Positions 13,501-27,900 of a stretch of DNA of 64,000 bases are shown piece by piece. The stretch's first letter is position 1, and each line of letters opens with the position of its first letter. Source of the DNA: Auanema rhodensis (Eukaryota; Nematoda; Chromadorea; Rhabditida; Rhabditidae); NCBI GenBank assembly GCA_964057225.1, contig OZ059895.1:20160688-20224687 (forward strand), in the 5' to 3' direction. Under the pieces are notes generated by a model that made no database searches, had not been told where the DNA came from, and worked only from the letters and a program-made list of their open reading frames with translations. Position numbers and translations under genes: made by a program.

Positions 13501-15795
13501 TTTTTAAGCTGCGTCGATCTGTGTTATCAGATTTGCTCTAGCTTAAAAATGCACCGAGATATCAACTGATATATGTTCACACTTATATCCTCGATTTTCA
13601 CCCTGAAGAAATTATTTTTTCGTTGAATAACATTGTCCATCGTCTTTGCCTTGAAAAAAGGAATCTAAAAACATCTACTTCTTGCTAAATTATTTTGAAA
13701 TTTTTCGAAAAAATTTTTGTCAAAATGTTTTTGGAAGCAATGTTGAGTGTACATGGAAACTCAACATACACTAATGCATCATTTTTCAAACGATCATAAC
13801 TAATTTTTGTATTAAGCGTTTCTCAATGTAGTATAGTGCATTCGATGCGGATTTTTAAGCTGCGTCGATCTGTGTTATCAGATTTGCTCTAGCTTAAAAA
13901 TGCACCGAGATATCAACTGATATATGTTCACACTTATATCCTCGATTTTCACCCTGAAGAAATTATTTTTTCGTTGAATAACATTGTCCATCGTCTTTGC
14001 CTTGAAAAAAGGAATCTAAAAACATCTACTTCTTGCTAAATTATTTTGAAATTTTTCGAAAAAATTTTTGTCAAAATGTTTTTGGAAGCAATGTTGAGTG
14101 TACATGGAAACTCAACATACACTAATGCATCATTTTTCAAACGATCATAACTAATTTTTGTATTGAGCGTTTCTCAATGTAGTATAGTGCATTCGATGCG
14201 GATTTTTAAGCTGTGTCGATCTGTGTTATCAGATTTGCGCTAGCTTAAAAATGCACCGAGATATCAACTGATATATGTTCACACTTATATCCTCGATTTT
14301 CACCCTGAAGAAATTATTTTTTCGTTGAATAACATTGTCCATCGTCTTTGCCTTGAAAAAAGGAATCTAAAAACATCTACTTCTTGCTAAATTATTTTGA
14401 AATTTTTCGAAAAAATTTTTGTCAAAATGTTTTTGGAAGCAATGTTGAGTGTACATGGAAACTCAACATACACTAATGCATCATTTTTCAAACGATCATA
14501 ACTAATTTTTGTATTAAGCGTTTCTCAATGTAGTATAGTGCATTCGATGCGGATTTTTAAGCTGCGTCGATCTGTGTTATCAGATTTGCTCTAGCTTAAA
14601 AATGCACCGAGATATCAACTGATATATGTTCACACTTATATCCTCGATTTTCACCCTGAAGAAGTTATTTTTTCGTTGAATAACATTGTCCATCGTCTTT
14701 GCCTTGAAAAAAGGAATCTAAAAACATCTACTTCTTGCTAAATTATTTTGAAATTTTTCGAAAAAATTTTTGTCAAAATGTTTTTGGAAGCAATGTTGAG
14801 TGTACATGGAAACTCAACATACACTAATGCATCATTTTTCAAACGATCATAACTAATTTTTGTATTGAGCGTTTCTCGATGTAGTATAGTGCATTCGATG
14901 CGGATTTTGAAGCTGCGTCGATCTGTGTTATCAGATTTGCGCTAGCTTAAAAATGCACCGAGATATCAACTGATATAAGTTCACACTTAGATCCTCGATT
15001 TTCACCCTGAAGAATTAATTTTTTCGTTGAATAACAATGTCCATCGTCTTTGCCTTGAAAAAACAAATCTAAAAACATCTACTTCTTGCTAAATTATTTT
15101 GAAATTTTTCGAAAAAATTTTTGTCAAAATGTTTTTGGAAGCAATGTTGAGTGTACATGGAAACTCAACATACACTAATGCATCATTTTTCAAACGATCA
15201 TAACTAATTTTTGTATTAAGCGTTTCTCAATGTAGTATAGTGCATTCGATGCGGATTTTTAAGCTGCGTCGATCTGTGTTATCAGATTTGCTCTAGCTTA
15301 AAAATGCACCGAGATATCAACTGATATATGTTCACACTTATATCCTCGATTTTCACCCTGAAGAAGTTATTTTTTCGTTGAATAACATTGTCCATCGTCT
15401 TTGCCTTGAAAAAAGGAATCTAAAAACATCTACTTCTTGCTAAATTATTTTGAAATTTTTCGAAAAAATTTTTGTCAAAATGTTTTTGGAAGCAATGTTG
15501 AGTGTACATGGAAACTCAACATACACTAATGCATCATTTTTCAAACGATCATAACTAATTTTTGTATTGAGCGTTTCTCGATGTAGTATAGTGCATTCGA
15601 TGCGGATTTTTAAGCTGCGTCGATCTGTGTTATCAGATTTGCTCTAGCTTAAAAATGCACCGAGATATCAACTGATATATGTTCACACTTATATCCTCGA
15701 TTTTCACCCTGAAGAAGTTATTTTTTCGTTGAATAACATTGTCCATCGTCTTTGCCTTGAAAAAAGGAATCTAAAAACATCTACTTCTTGCTAAA
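10531..15795. repeat. 15-monomer higher-order repeat, copy 2 (5,265 bp)
   Basis: This is a direct tandem copy of 5266-10530. Every diagnostic variant I tracked matches monomer by monomer, including the rare A155, T174, T167G and gaagtt changes. The only difference I noticed is A at 11541 (cttagcc) where copy 1 has T at 6276 (ctttgcc). Near-identity over more than 5 kb implies a very recent duplication, or an assembly duplication. The next monomer, at 15796, does not continue the order, so there is no third copy on the right. Confidence 0.92.
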
Positions 15796-17901
15796 TTATT
15801 TTGAAATTTTTCGAAAAAATTTTTGTCAAAATGTTTTTGGAAGCAATGTTGAGTGTACATGGAAACTCAACATACACTAATGCATCATTTTTCAAACGAT
15901 CATAACTAATTTTTGTATTGAGCGTTTCTCGATGTAGTATAGTGCATTCGATGCGGATTTTTAAGCTGCGTCGATCTGTGTTATCAGATTTGCGCTAGCT
16001 TAAAAATGCACCGAGATATCAACTGATATAAGTTCACACTTAGATCCTCGATTTTCACCCTGAAGAATTAATTTTTTCGTTGAATAACAATGTCCATCGT
16101 CTTTGCCTTGAAAAAACAAATCTAAAAACATCTACTTCTTGCTAAATTATTTTGAAATTTTTCGAAAAAATTTTTGTCAAAATGTTTTTGGAAGCAATGT
16201 TGAGTGTACATGGAAACTCAACATACACTAATGCATCATTTTTCAAACGATCATAACTAATTTTTGTATTAAGCGTTTCTCAATGTAGTATAGTGCATTC
16301 GATGCGGATTTTTAAGCTGCGTCGATCTGTGTTATCAGATTTGCTCTAGCTTAAAAATGCACCGAGATATCAACTGATATATGTTCACACTTATATCCTC
16401 GATTTTCACCCTGAAGAAGTTATTTTTTCGTTGAATAACATTGTCCATCGTCTTTGCCTTGAAAAAAGGAATCTAAAAACATCTACTTCTTGCTAAATTA
16501 TTTTGAAATTTTTCGAAAAAATTTTTGTCAAAATGTTTTTGGAAGCAATGTTGAGTGTACATGGAAACTCAACATACACTAATGCATCATTTTTCAAACG
16601 ATCATAACTAATTTTTGTATTGAGCGTTTCTCGATGTAGTATAGTGCATTCGATGCGGATTTTTAAGCTGCGTCGATCTGTGTTATCAGATTTGCGCTAG
16701 CTTAAAAATGCACCGAGATATCAACTGATATAAGTTCACACTTAGATCCTCGATTTTCACCCTGAAGAATTAATTTTTTCGTTGAATAACAATGTCCATC
16801 GTCTTTGCCTTGAAAAAACAAATCTAAAAACATCTACTTCTTGCTAAATTATTTTGAAATTTTTCGAAAAAATTTTTGTCAAAATGTTTTTGGAAGCAAT
16901 GTTGAGTGTACATGGAAACTCAACATACACTAATGCATCATTTTTCAAACGATCATAACTAATTTTTGTATTAAGCGTTTTTCAATGTAGTATAGTGCAT
17001 TCGATGCGGATTTTTAAGCTGCGTCGATCTGTGTTATCAGATTTGCGCTAGCTTAAAAATGCACCGAGATATCAACTGATATATGTTCACACTTATATCC
17101 TCGATTTTCACCCTGAAGAAATTATTTTTTCGTTGAATAACATTGTCCATCGTCTTTGCCTTGAAAAAAGGAATCTAAAAACATCTACTTCTTGCTAAAT
17201 TATTTTGAAATTTTTCGAAAAAATTTTTGTCAAAATGTTTTTGGAAGCAATGTTGAGTGTACATGGAAACTCAACATACACTAATGCATCATTTTTCAAA
17301 CGATCATAACTAATTTTTGTATTGAGCGTTTCTCGATGTAGTATAGTGCATTCGATGCGGATTTTTAAGCTGCGTCGATCTGTGTTATCAGATTTGCGCT
17401 AGCTTAAAAATGCACCGAGATATCAACTGATATAAGTTCACACTTAGATCCTCGATTTTCACCCTGAAGAATTAATTTTTTCGTTGAATAACAATGTCCA
17501 TCGTCTTTGCCTTGAAAAAACAAATCTAAAAACATCTACTTCTTGCTAAATTATTTTGAAATTTTTCGAAAAAATTTTTGTCAAAATGTTTTTGGAAGCA
17601 ATGTTGAGTGTACATGGAAACTCAACATACACTAATGCATCATTTTTCAAACGATCATAACTAATTTTTGTATTAAGCGTTTTTCAATGTAGTATAGTGC
17701 ATTCGATGCGGATTTTTAAGCTGCGTCGATCTGTGTTATCAGATTTGCGCTAGCTTAAAAATGCACCGAGATATCAACTGATATATGTTCACACTTATAT
17801 CCTCGATTTTCACCCTGAAGAAATTATTTTTTCGTTGAATAACATTGTCCATCGTCTTTGCCTTGAAAAAAGGAATCTAAAAACATCTACTTCTTGCTAA
17901 A
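15796..17901. repeat. Alternating type A/type B block with 702-bp dimer repeat
   Basis: Six monomers alternate between type A-C322 (15796, 16498, 17200) and A125 B monomers (16147 with T199 and gaagtt; 16849 and 17551 with T133, gtttttc). The dimer at 16498-17199 repeats at 17200-17901 with no difference that I noticed. The same dimer occurs inside both 15-mer copies (6319-7020 and 11584-12285). The pair 15796-16497 resembles the A + gaagtt pair of the 15-mer, but without its T167G. Confidence 0.88.
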
Positions 17902-20358
17902 TTATTTTGAAATTTTTCGAAAAAATTTTTGTCAAAATGTTTTTGGAAGCAATGTTGAGTGTACATGGAAACTCAACATACACTAATGCATCATTTTTCA
18001 AACGATCATAACTAATTTTTGTATTGAGCGTTTCTCAATGTAGTATAGTGCATTCGATGCGGATTTTTAAGCTGCGTCGATCTGTGTTATCAGATTTGCT
18101 CTAGCTTAAAAATGCACCGAGATATCAACTGATATATGTTCACACTTATATCCTCGATTTTCACCCTGAAGAAATTATTTTTTCGTTGAATAACATTGTC
18201 CATCGTCTTTGCCTTGAAAAAAGGAATCTAAAAACATCTACTTCTTGCTAAATTATTTTGAAATTTTTCGAAAAAATTTTTGTCAAAATGTTTTTGGAAG
18301 CAATGTTGAGTGTACATGGAAACTCAACATACACTAATGCATCATTTTTCAAACGATCATAACTAATTTTTGTATTGAGCGTTTCTCAATGTAGTATAGT
18401 GCATTCGATGCGGATTTTTAAGCTGCGTCGATCTGTGTTATCAGATTTGCGCTAGCTTAAAAATGCACCGAGATATCAACTGATATATGTTCACACTTAT
18501 ATCCTCGATTTTCACCCTGAAGAAATTATTTTTTCGTTGAATAACATTGTCCATCGTCTTTGCCTTAAAAAAAGGAATCTAAAAACATCTACTTCTTGCT
18601 AAATTATTTTGAAATTTTTCGAAAAAATTTTTGTCAAAATGTTTTTGGAAGCAATGTTGAGTGTACATGGAAACTCAACATACACTAATGCATCATTTTT
18701 CAAACGATCATAACTAATTTTTGTATTAAGCGTTTCTCAATGTAGTATAGTGCATTCGATGCGGATTTTTAAGCTGCGTCGATCTGTGTTATCAGATTTG
18801 CTCTAGCTTAAAAATGCAACGAGATATCAACTGATATATGTTCACACTTATATCCTCGATTTTCACCCTGAAGAAATTATTTTTTCGTTGAATAACATTG
18901 TCCATCGTCTTTGCCTTGAAAAAAGGAATCTAAAAACATCTACTTCTTGCTAAATTATTTTGAAATTTTTCGAAAAAATTTTTGTCAAAATGTTTTTGGA
19001 AGCAATGTTGAGTGTACATGGAAACTCAACATACACTAATGCATCATTTTTCAAACGATCATAACTAATTTTTGTATTGAGCGTTTCTCGATGTAGTATA
19101 GTGCATTCGATGCGGATTTTTAAGCTGCGTCGATCTGTGTTATCAGATTTGCGCTAGCTTAAAAATGCACCGAGATATCAACTGATATAAGTTCACACTT
19201 AGATCCTCGATTTTCACCCTGAAGAATTAATTTTTTCGTTAAATAACAATGTCCATCGTCTTTGCCTTGAAAAAAGAAATCTAAAAACATCTACTTCTTG
19301 CTAAATTATTTTGAAATTTTTCGAAAAAATTTTTGTCAAAATGTTTTTGGAAGCAATGTTGAGTGTACATGGAAACTCAACATACACTAATGCATCATTT
19401 TTCAAACGATCATAACTAATTTTTGTATTGAGCGTTTCTCAATGTAGTATAGTGCATTCGATGCGGATTTTTAAGCTGCGTCGATCTGTGTTATCAGATT
19501 TGCGCTAGCTTAAAAATGCACCGAGATATCAACTGATATATGTTCACACTTATATCCTCGATTTTCACCCTGAAGAAATTATTTTTTCGTTGAATAACAT
19601 TGTCCATCGTCTTTGCCTTGAAAAAAGGAATCTAAAAACATCTACTTCTTGCTAAATTATTTTGAAATTTTTCGAAAAAATTTTTGTCAAAATGTTTTTG
19701 GAAGCAATGTTGAGTGTACATGGAAACTCAACATACACTAATGCATCATTTTTCAAACGATCATAACTAATTTTTGTATTGAGCGTTTCTCAATGTAGTA
19801 TAGTGCATTCGATGCGGATTTTTAAGCTGCGTCGATCTGTGTTATCAGATTTGCTCTAGCTTAAAAATGCACCGAGATATCAACTGATATATGTTCACAC
19901 TTATATCCTCGATTTTCACCCTGAAGAAATTATTTTTTCGTTGAATAACATTGTCCATCGTCTTTGCCTTGAAAAAAGGAATCTAAAAACATCTACTTCT
20001 TGCTAAATTATTTTGAAATTTTTCGAAAAAATTTTTGTCAAAATGTTTTTGGAAGCAATGTTGAGTGTACATGGAAACTCAACATACACTAATGCATCAT
20101 TTTTCAAACGATCATAACTAATTTTTGTATTGAGCGTTTCTCAATGTAGCATAGTGCATTCGATGCGGATTTTTAAGCTGCGTCGATCTGTGTTATCAGA
20201 TTTGCGCTAGCTTAAAAATGCACCGAGATATCAACTGATATATGTTCACACTTATATCCTCGATTTTCACCCTGAAGAAATTATTTTTTCGTTGAATAAC
20301 ATTGTCCATCGTCTTTGCCTTAAAAAAAGGAATCTAAAAACATCTACTTCTTGCTAAA

Positions 20359-20709
20359 TTATTTTGAAATTTTTCGAAAAAATTTTTGTCAAAATGTTTT
20401 TGGAAGCAATGTTGAGTGTACATGGAAACTCAACATACACTAATGCATCATTTTTCAAACGATCATAACTAATTTTTGTATTAAGCGTTTCTCAATGTAG
20501 TATAGTGCATTCGATGCGGATTTTTAAGCTGCGTCGATCTGTGTTATCAGATTTGCTCTAGCTTAAAAATGCAACGAGATATCAACTGATATATGTTCAC
20601 ACTTAGATCCTCGATTTTCACCCTGAAGAATTAATTTTTTCGTTAAATAACAATGTCCATCGTCTTTGCCTTGAAAAAAGAAATCTAAAAACATCTACTT
20701 CTTGCTAAA
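20359..20709. repeat. Mosaic monomer: B head / A tail
   Basis: The head has A125, T199, A216 and T236 like the B monomer at 18604. The tail has G248, gaattaa, A286 (cgttaaat), A295 and agaaatc like the type A monomer at 18955. The switch lies between monomer positions 236 and 248. Length is still 351 bp, as expected from in-register homologous exchange. Confidence 0.9.
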
Positions 20710-21060
20710 TTATTTTGAAATTTTTCGAAAAAATTTTTGTCAAAATGTTTTTGGAAGCAATGTTGAGTGTACATGGAAACTCAACATACACTAATGCATC
20801 ATTTTTCAAACGATCATAACTAATTTTTGTATTGAGCGTTTCTCGATGTAGTATAGTGCATTCGATGCGGATTTTTAAGCTGCGTCGATCTGTGTTATCA
20901 GATTTGCGCTAGCTTAAAAATGCACCGAGATATCAACTGATATATGTTCACACTTATATCCTCGATTTTCACCCTGAAGAAATTATTTTTTCGTTGAATA
21001 ACATTGTCCATCGTCTTTGCCTTAAAAAAAGGAATCTAAAAACATCTACTTCTTGCTAAA
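20710..21060. repeat. Mosaic monomer: A head / B tail
   Basis: It has G136 of type A but T236, T248, gaaatta and ccttaaaaaaagg of the B lineage seen at 18253 and 22114. The switch lies between positions 136 and 236. It sits directly between the two B-head/A-tail mosaics. The run fits a misaligned crossover that duplicated about two monomers (702 bp). Confidence 0.85.
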
Positions 21061-21411
21061 TTATTTTGAAATTTTTCGAAAAAATTTTTGTCAAAATGTT
21101 TTTGGAAGCAATGTTGAGTGTACATGGAAACTCAACATACACTAATGCATCATTTTTCAAACGATCATAACTAATTTTTGTATTAAGCGTTTCTCAATGT
21201 AGTATAGTGCATTCGATGCGGATTTTTAAGCTGCGTCGATCTGTGTTATCAGATTTGCTCTAGCTTAAAAATGCAACGAGATATCAACTGATATATGTTC
21301 ACACTTAGATCCTCGATTTTCACCCTGAAGAATTAATTTTTTCGTTAAATAACAATGTCCATCGTCTTTGCCTTGAAAAAAGAAATCTAAAAACATCTAC
21401 TTCTTGCTAAA
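21061..21411. repeat. Mosaic monomer: B head / A tail (second copy)
   Basis: It has the same diagnostic pattern and switch interval (236-248) as 20359-20709: A216 in the head and cgttaaat plus agaaatc in the tail. A shared breakpoint implies that it is a duplicate of the same recombinant rather than an independent event. Confidence 0.88.
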
Positions 21412-24219
21412 TTATTTTGAAATTTTTCGAAAAAATTTTTGTCAAAATGTTTTTGGAAGCAATGTTGAGTGTACATGGAAACTCAACATACACTAATGCA
21501 TCATTTTTCAAACGATCATAACTAATTTTTGTATTGAGCGTTTCTCAATGTAGTATAGTGCATTCGATGCGGATTTTTAAGCTGCGTCGATCTGTGTTAT
21601 CAGATTTGCGCTAGCTTAAAAATGCACCGAGATATCAACTGATATATGTTCACACTTATATCCTCGATTTTCACCCTGAAGAAATTATTTTTTCGTTGAA
21701 TAACATTGTCCATCGTCTTTGCCTTGAAAAAAGGAATCTAAAAACATCTACTTCTTGCTAAATTATTTTGAAATTTTTCGAAAAAATTTTTGTCAAAATG
21801 TTTTTGGAAGCAATGTTGAGTGTACATGGAAACTCAACATACACTAATGCATCATTTTTCAAACGATCATAACTAATTTTTGTATTGAGCGTTTCTCAAT
21901 GTAGTATAGTGCATTCGATGCGGATTTTTAAGCTGCGTCGATCTGTGTTATCAGATTTGCTCTAGCTTAAAAATGCACCGAGATATCAACTGATATATGT
22001 TCACACTTATATCCTCGATTTTCACCCTGAAGAAATTATTTTTTCGTTGAATAACATTGTCCATCGTCTTTGCCTTGAAAAAAGGAATCTAAAAACATCT
22101 ACTTCTTGCTAAATTATTTTGAAATTTTTCGAAAAAATTTTTGTCAAAATGTTTTTGGAAGCAATGTTGAGTGTACATGGAAACTCAACATACACTAATG
22201 CATCATTTTTCAAACGATCATAACTAATTTTTGTATTGAGCGTTTCTCAATGTAGTATAGTGCATTCGATGCGGATTTTTAAGCTGCGTCGATCTGTGTT
22301 ATCAGATTTGCGCTAGCTTAAAAATGCACCGAGATATCAACTGATATATGTTCACACTTATATCCTCGATTTTCACCCTGAAGAAATTATTTTTTCGTTG
22401 AATAACATTGTCCATCGTCTTTGCCTTAAAAAAAGGAATCTAAAAACATCTACTTCTTGCTAAATTATTTTGAAATTTTTCGAAAAAATTTTTGTCAAAA
22501 TGTTTTTGGAAGCAATGTTGAGTGTACATGGAAACTCAACATACACTAATGCATCATTTTTCAAACGATCATAACTAATTTTTGTATTAAGCGTTTCTCA
22601 ATGTAGTATAGTGCATTCGATGCGGATTTTTAAGCTGCGTCGATCTGTGTTATCAGATTTGCTCTAGCTTAAAAATGCAACGAGATATCAACTGATATAT
22701 GTTCACACTTATATCCTCGATTTTCACCCTGAAGAAATTATTTTTTCGTTGAATAACATTGTCCATCGTCTTTGCCTTGAAAAAAGGAATCTAAAAACAT
22801 CTACTTCTTGCTAAATTATTTTGAAATTTTTCGAAAAAATTTTTGTCAAAATGTTTTTGGAAGCAATGTTGAGTGTACATGGAAACTCAACATACACTAA
22901 TGCATCATTTTTCAAACGATCATAACTAATTTTTGTATTGAGCGTTTCTCGATGTAGTATAGTGCATTCGATGCGGATTTTTAAGCTGCGTCGATCTGTG
23001 TTATCAGATTTGCGCTAGCTTAAAAATGCACCGAGATATCAACTGATATAAGTTCACACTTAGATCCTCGATTTTCACCCTGAAGAATTAATTTTTTCGT
23101 TAAATAACAATGTCCATCGTCTTTGCCTTGAAAAAAGAAATCTAAAAACATCTACTTCTTGCTAAATTATTTTGAAATTTTTCGAAAAAATTTTTGTCAA
23201 AATGTTTTTGGAAGCAATGTTGAGTGTACATGGAAACTCAACATACACTAATGCATCATTTTTCAAACGATCATAACTAATTTTTGTATTGAGCGTTTCT
23301 CAATGTAGTATAGTGCATTCGATGCGGATTTTTAAGCTGCGTCGATCTGTGTTATCAGATTTGCGCTAGCTTAAAAATGCACCGAGATATCAACTGATAT
23401 ATGTTCACACTTATATCCTCGATTTTCACCCTGAAGAAATTATTTTTTCGTTGAATAACATTGTCCATCGTCTTTGCCTTGAAAAAAGGAATCTAAAAAC
23501 ATCTACTTCTTGCTAAATTATTTTGAAATTTTTCGAAAAAATTTTTGTCAAAATGTTTTTGGAAGCAATGTTGAGTGTACATGGAAACTCAACATACACT
23601 AATGCATCATTTTTCAAACGATCATAACTAATTTTTGTATTGAGCGTTTCTCAATGTAGTATAGTGCATTCGATGCGGATTTTTAAGCTGCGTCGATCTG
23701 TGTTATCAGATTTGCTCTAGCTTAAAAATGCACCGAGATATCAACTGATATATGTTCACACTTATATCCTCGATTTTCACCCTGAAGAAATTATTTTTTC
23801 GTTGAATAACATTGTCCATCGTCTTTGCCTTGAAAAAAGGAATCTAAAAACATCTACTTCTTGCTAAATTATTTTGAAATTTTTCGAAAAAATTTTTGTC
23901 AAAATGTTTTTGGAAGCAATGTTGAGTGTACATGGAAACTCAACATACACTAATGCATCATTTTTCAAACGATCATAACTAATTTTTGTATTGAGCGTTT
24001 CTCAATGTAGTATAGTGCATTCGATGCGGATTTTTAAGCTGCGTCGATCTGTGTTATCAGATTTGCGCTAGCTTAAAAATGCACCGAGATATCAACTGAT
24101 ATATGTTCACACTTATATCCTCGATTTTCACCCTGAAGAAATTATTTTTTCGTTGAATAACATTGTCCATCGTCTTTGCCTTAAAAAAAGGAATCTAAAA
24201 ACATCTACTTCTTGCTAAA

Positions 24220-24570
24220 TTATTTTGAAATTTTTCGAAAAAATTTTTGTCAAAATGTTTTTGGAAGCAATGTTGAGTGTACATGGAAACTCAACATACA
24301 CTAATGCATCATTTTTCAAACGATCATAACTAATTTTTGTATTAAGCGTTTCTCAATGTAGTATAGTGCATTCGATGCGGATTTTTAAGCTGCGTCGATC
24401 TGTGTTATCAGATTTGCTCTAGCTTAAAAATGCAACGAGATATCAACTGATATATGTTCACACTTAGATCCTCGATTTTCACCCTGAAGAATTAATTTTT
24501 TCGTTAAATAACAATGTCCATCGTCTTTGCCTTGAAAAAAGAAATCTAAAAACATCTACTTCTTGCTAAA
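24220..24570. repeat. Mosaic monomer: B head / A tail (third copy)
   Basis: This copy has the same B-head (A216, T236) and A-tail (G248, cgttaaat) structure as those at 20359 and 21061. It is followed by an intact type A monomer at 24571. The equivalent place in the preceding 5-mer (22465) has a pure B tail, so the two 5-mers differ here by a conversion or exchange tract of at least the 248-323 interval. Confidence 0.88.
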
Positions 24571-24921
24571 TTATTTTGAAATTTTTCGAAAAAATTTTTG
24601 TCAAAATGTTTTTGGAAGCAATGTTGAGTGTACATGGAAACTCAACATACACTAATGCATCATTTTTCAAACGATCATAACTAATTTTTGTATTGAGCGT
24701 TTCTCGATGTAGTATAGTGCATTCGATGCGGATTTTTAAGCTGCGTCGATCTGTGTTATCAGATTTGCGCTAGCTTAAAAATGCACCGAGATATCAACTG
24801 ATATAAGTTCACACTTAGATCCTCGATTTTCACCCTGAAGAATTAATTTTTTCGTTAAATAACAATGTCCATCGTCTTTGCCTTGAAAAAAGAAATCTAA
24901 AAACATCTACTTCTTGCTAAA

Positions 24922-27900
24922 TTATTTTGAAATTTTTCGAAAAAATTTTTGTCAAAATGTTTTTGGAAGCAATGTTGAGTGTACATGGAAACTCAACATA
25001 CACTAATGCATCATTTTTCAAACGATCATAACTAATTTTTGTATTGAGCGTTTCTCAATGTAGTATAGTGCATTCGATGCGGATTTTTAAGCTGCGTCGA
25101 TCTGTGTTATCAGATTTGCGCTAGCTTAAAAATGCACCGAGATATCAACTGATATATGTTCACACTTATATCCTCGATTTTCACCCTGAAGAAATTATTT
25201 TTTCGTTGAATAACATTGTCCATCGTCTTTGCCTTGAAAAAAGGAATCTAAAAACATCTACTTCTTGCTAAATTATTTTGAAATTTTTCGAAAAAATTTT
25301 TGTCAAAATGTTTTTGGAAGCAATGTTGAGTGTACATGGAAACTCAACATACACTAATGCATCATTTTTCAAACGATCATAACTAATTTTTGTATTGAGC
25401 GTTTCTCAATGTAGTATAGTGCATTCGATGCGGATTTTTAAGCTGCGTCGATCTGTGTTATCAGATTTGCGCTAGCTTAAAAATGCACCGAGATATCAAC
25501 TGATATATGTTCACACTTATATCCTCGATTTTCACCCTGAAGAAATTATTTTTTCGTTGAATAACATTGTCCATCGTCTTTGCCTTGAAAAAAGGAATCT
25601 AAAAACATCTACTTCTTGCTAAATTATTTTGAAATTTTTCGAAAAAATTTTTGTCAAAATGTTTTTGGAAGCAATGTTGAGTGTACATGGAAACTCAACA
25701 TACACTAATGCATCATTTTTCAAACGATCATAACTAATTTTTGTATTGAGCGTTTCTCAATGTAGTATAGTGCATTCGATGCGGATTTTTAAGCTGCGTC
25801 GATCTGTGTTATCAGATTTGCGCTAGCTTAAAAATGCACCGAGATATCAACTGATATATGTTCACACTTATATCCTCGATTTTCACCCTGAAGAAATTAT
25901 TTTTTCGTTGAATAACATTGTCCATCGTCTTTGCCTTGAAAAAAGGAATCTAAAAACATCTACTTCTTGCTAAATTATTTTGAAATTTTTCGAAAAAATT
26001 TTTGTCAAAATGTTTTTGGAAGCAATGTTGAGTGTACATGGAAACTCAACATACACTAATGCATCATTTTTCAAACGATCATAACTAATTTTTGTATTGA
26101 GCGTTTCTCAATGTAGTATAGTGCATTCGATGCGGATTTTTAAGCTGCGTCGATCTGTGTTATCAGATTTGCGCTAGCTTAAAAATGCACCGAGATATCA
26201 ACTGATATATGTTCACACTTATATCCTCGATTTTCACCCTGAAGAAATTATTTTTTCGTTGAATAACATTGTCCATCGTCTTTGCCTTGAAAAAAGGAAT
26301 CTAAAAACATCTACTTCTTGCTAAATTATTTTGAAATTTTTCGAAAAAATTTTTGTCAAAATGTTTTTGGAAGCAATGTTGAGTGTACATGGAAACTCAA
26401 CATACACTAATGCATCATTTTTCAAACGATCATAACTAATTTTTGTATTGAGCGTTTCTCAATGTAGTATAGTGCATTCGATGCGGATTTTTAAGCTGCG
26501 TCGATCTGTGTTATCAGATTTGCGCTAGCTTAAAAATGCACCGAGATATCAACTGATATATGTTCACACTTATATCCTCGATTTTCACCCTGAAGAAATT
26601 ATTTTTTCGTTGAATAACATTGTCCATCGTCTTTGCCTTGAAAAAAGGAATCTAAAAACATCTACTTCTTGCTAAATTATTTTGAAATTTTTCGAAAAAA
26701 TTTTTGTCAAAATGTTTTTGGAAGCAATGTTGAGTGTACATGGAAACTCAACATACACTAATGCATCATTTTTCAAACGATCATAACTAATTTTTGTATT
26801 GAGCGTTTCTCGATGTAGTATAGTGCATTCGATGCGGATTTTTAAGCTGCGTCGATCTGTGTTATCAGATTTGCGCTAGCTTAAAAATGCACCGAGATAT
26901 CAACTGATATAAGTTCACACTTAGATCCTCGATTTTCACCCTGAAGAATTAATTTTTTCGTTGAATAACAATGTCCATCGTCTTTGCCTTGAAAAAACAA
27001 ATCTAAAAACATCTACTTCTTGCTAAATTATTTTGAAATTTTTCGAAAAAATTTTTGTCAAAATGTTTTTGGAAGCAATGTTGAGTGTACATGGAAACTC
27101 AACATACACTAATGCATCATTTTTCAAACGATCATAACTAATTTTTGTATTGAGCGTTTCTCAATGTAGTATAGTGCATTCGATGCGGATTTTTAAGCTG
27201 CGTCGATCTGTGTTATCAGATTTGCTCTAGCTTAAAAATGCACCGAGATATCAACTGATATATGTTCACACTTATATCCTCGATTTTCACCCTGAAGAAA
27301 TTATTTTTTCGTTGAATAACATTGTCCATCGTCTTTGCCTTAAAAAAAGGAATCTAAAAACATCTACTTCTTGCTAAATTATTTTGAAATTTTTCGAAAA
27401 AATTTTTGTCAAAATGTTTTTGGAAGCAATGTTGAGTGTACATGGAAACTCAACATACACTAATGCATCATTTTTCAAACGATCATAACTAATTTTTGTA
27501 TTGAGCGTTTCTCGATGTAGTATAGTGCATTTGATGCGGATTTTTAAGCTGCGTCGATCTGTGTTATCAGATTTGCGCTAGCTTAAAAATGCACCGAGAT
27601 ATCAACTGATATAAGTTCACACTTAGATCCTCGATTTTCACCCTGAAGAATTAATTTTTTCGTTGAATAACAATGTCCATCGTCTTTGCCTTGAAAAAAG
27701 AAATCTAAAAACATCTACTTCTTGCTAAATTATATTGAAATTTTTCGAAAAAATTTTTGTCAAAATGTTTTTGGAAGCAATGTTGAGTGTACATGGAAAC
27801 TCAACATACACTAATGCATCATTTTTCAAACGATCATAACTAATTTTTGTATTGAGCGTTTCTCAATGTAGTATAGTGCATTCGATGCGGATTTTTAAGC

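Larger units (their letters stand above)
17902..24921. repeat. 5-monomer higher-order repeat block (1,755-bp unit)
   Basis: The unit order is: consensus; T199; ccttaaaaaaagg; A125/T199 with C216A (gcaacgag); type A with A286 (cgttaaat). The clearest copies are 21412-23166 and 23167-24921. An incomplete copy is at 17902-19305, and a disturbed one at 19306-21411. Copies differ where monomers have become A/B mosaics (20359, 20710, 21061, 24220) and by a private change at 20008 (gtagcatag). The C216A and A286 markers are confined to this block, which shows local amplification. Confidence 0.88.

Noticed and set aside
5266-15795. Certain assembly artefact for the near-identical 15-mers
   Set aside because: One clear single-base difference and different flanks on each side argue for two real copies, although reads spanning both would be needed to be sure.
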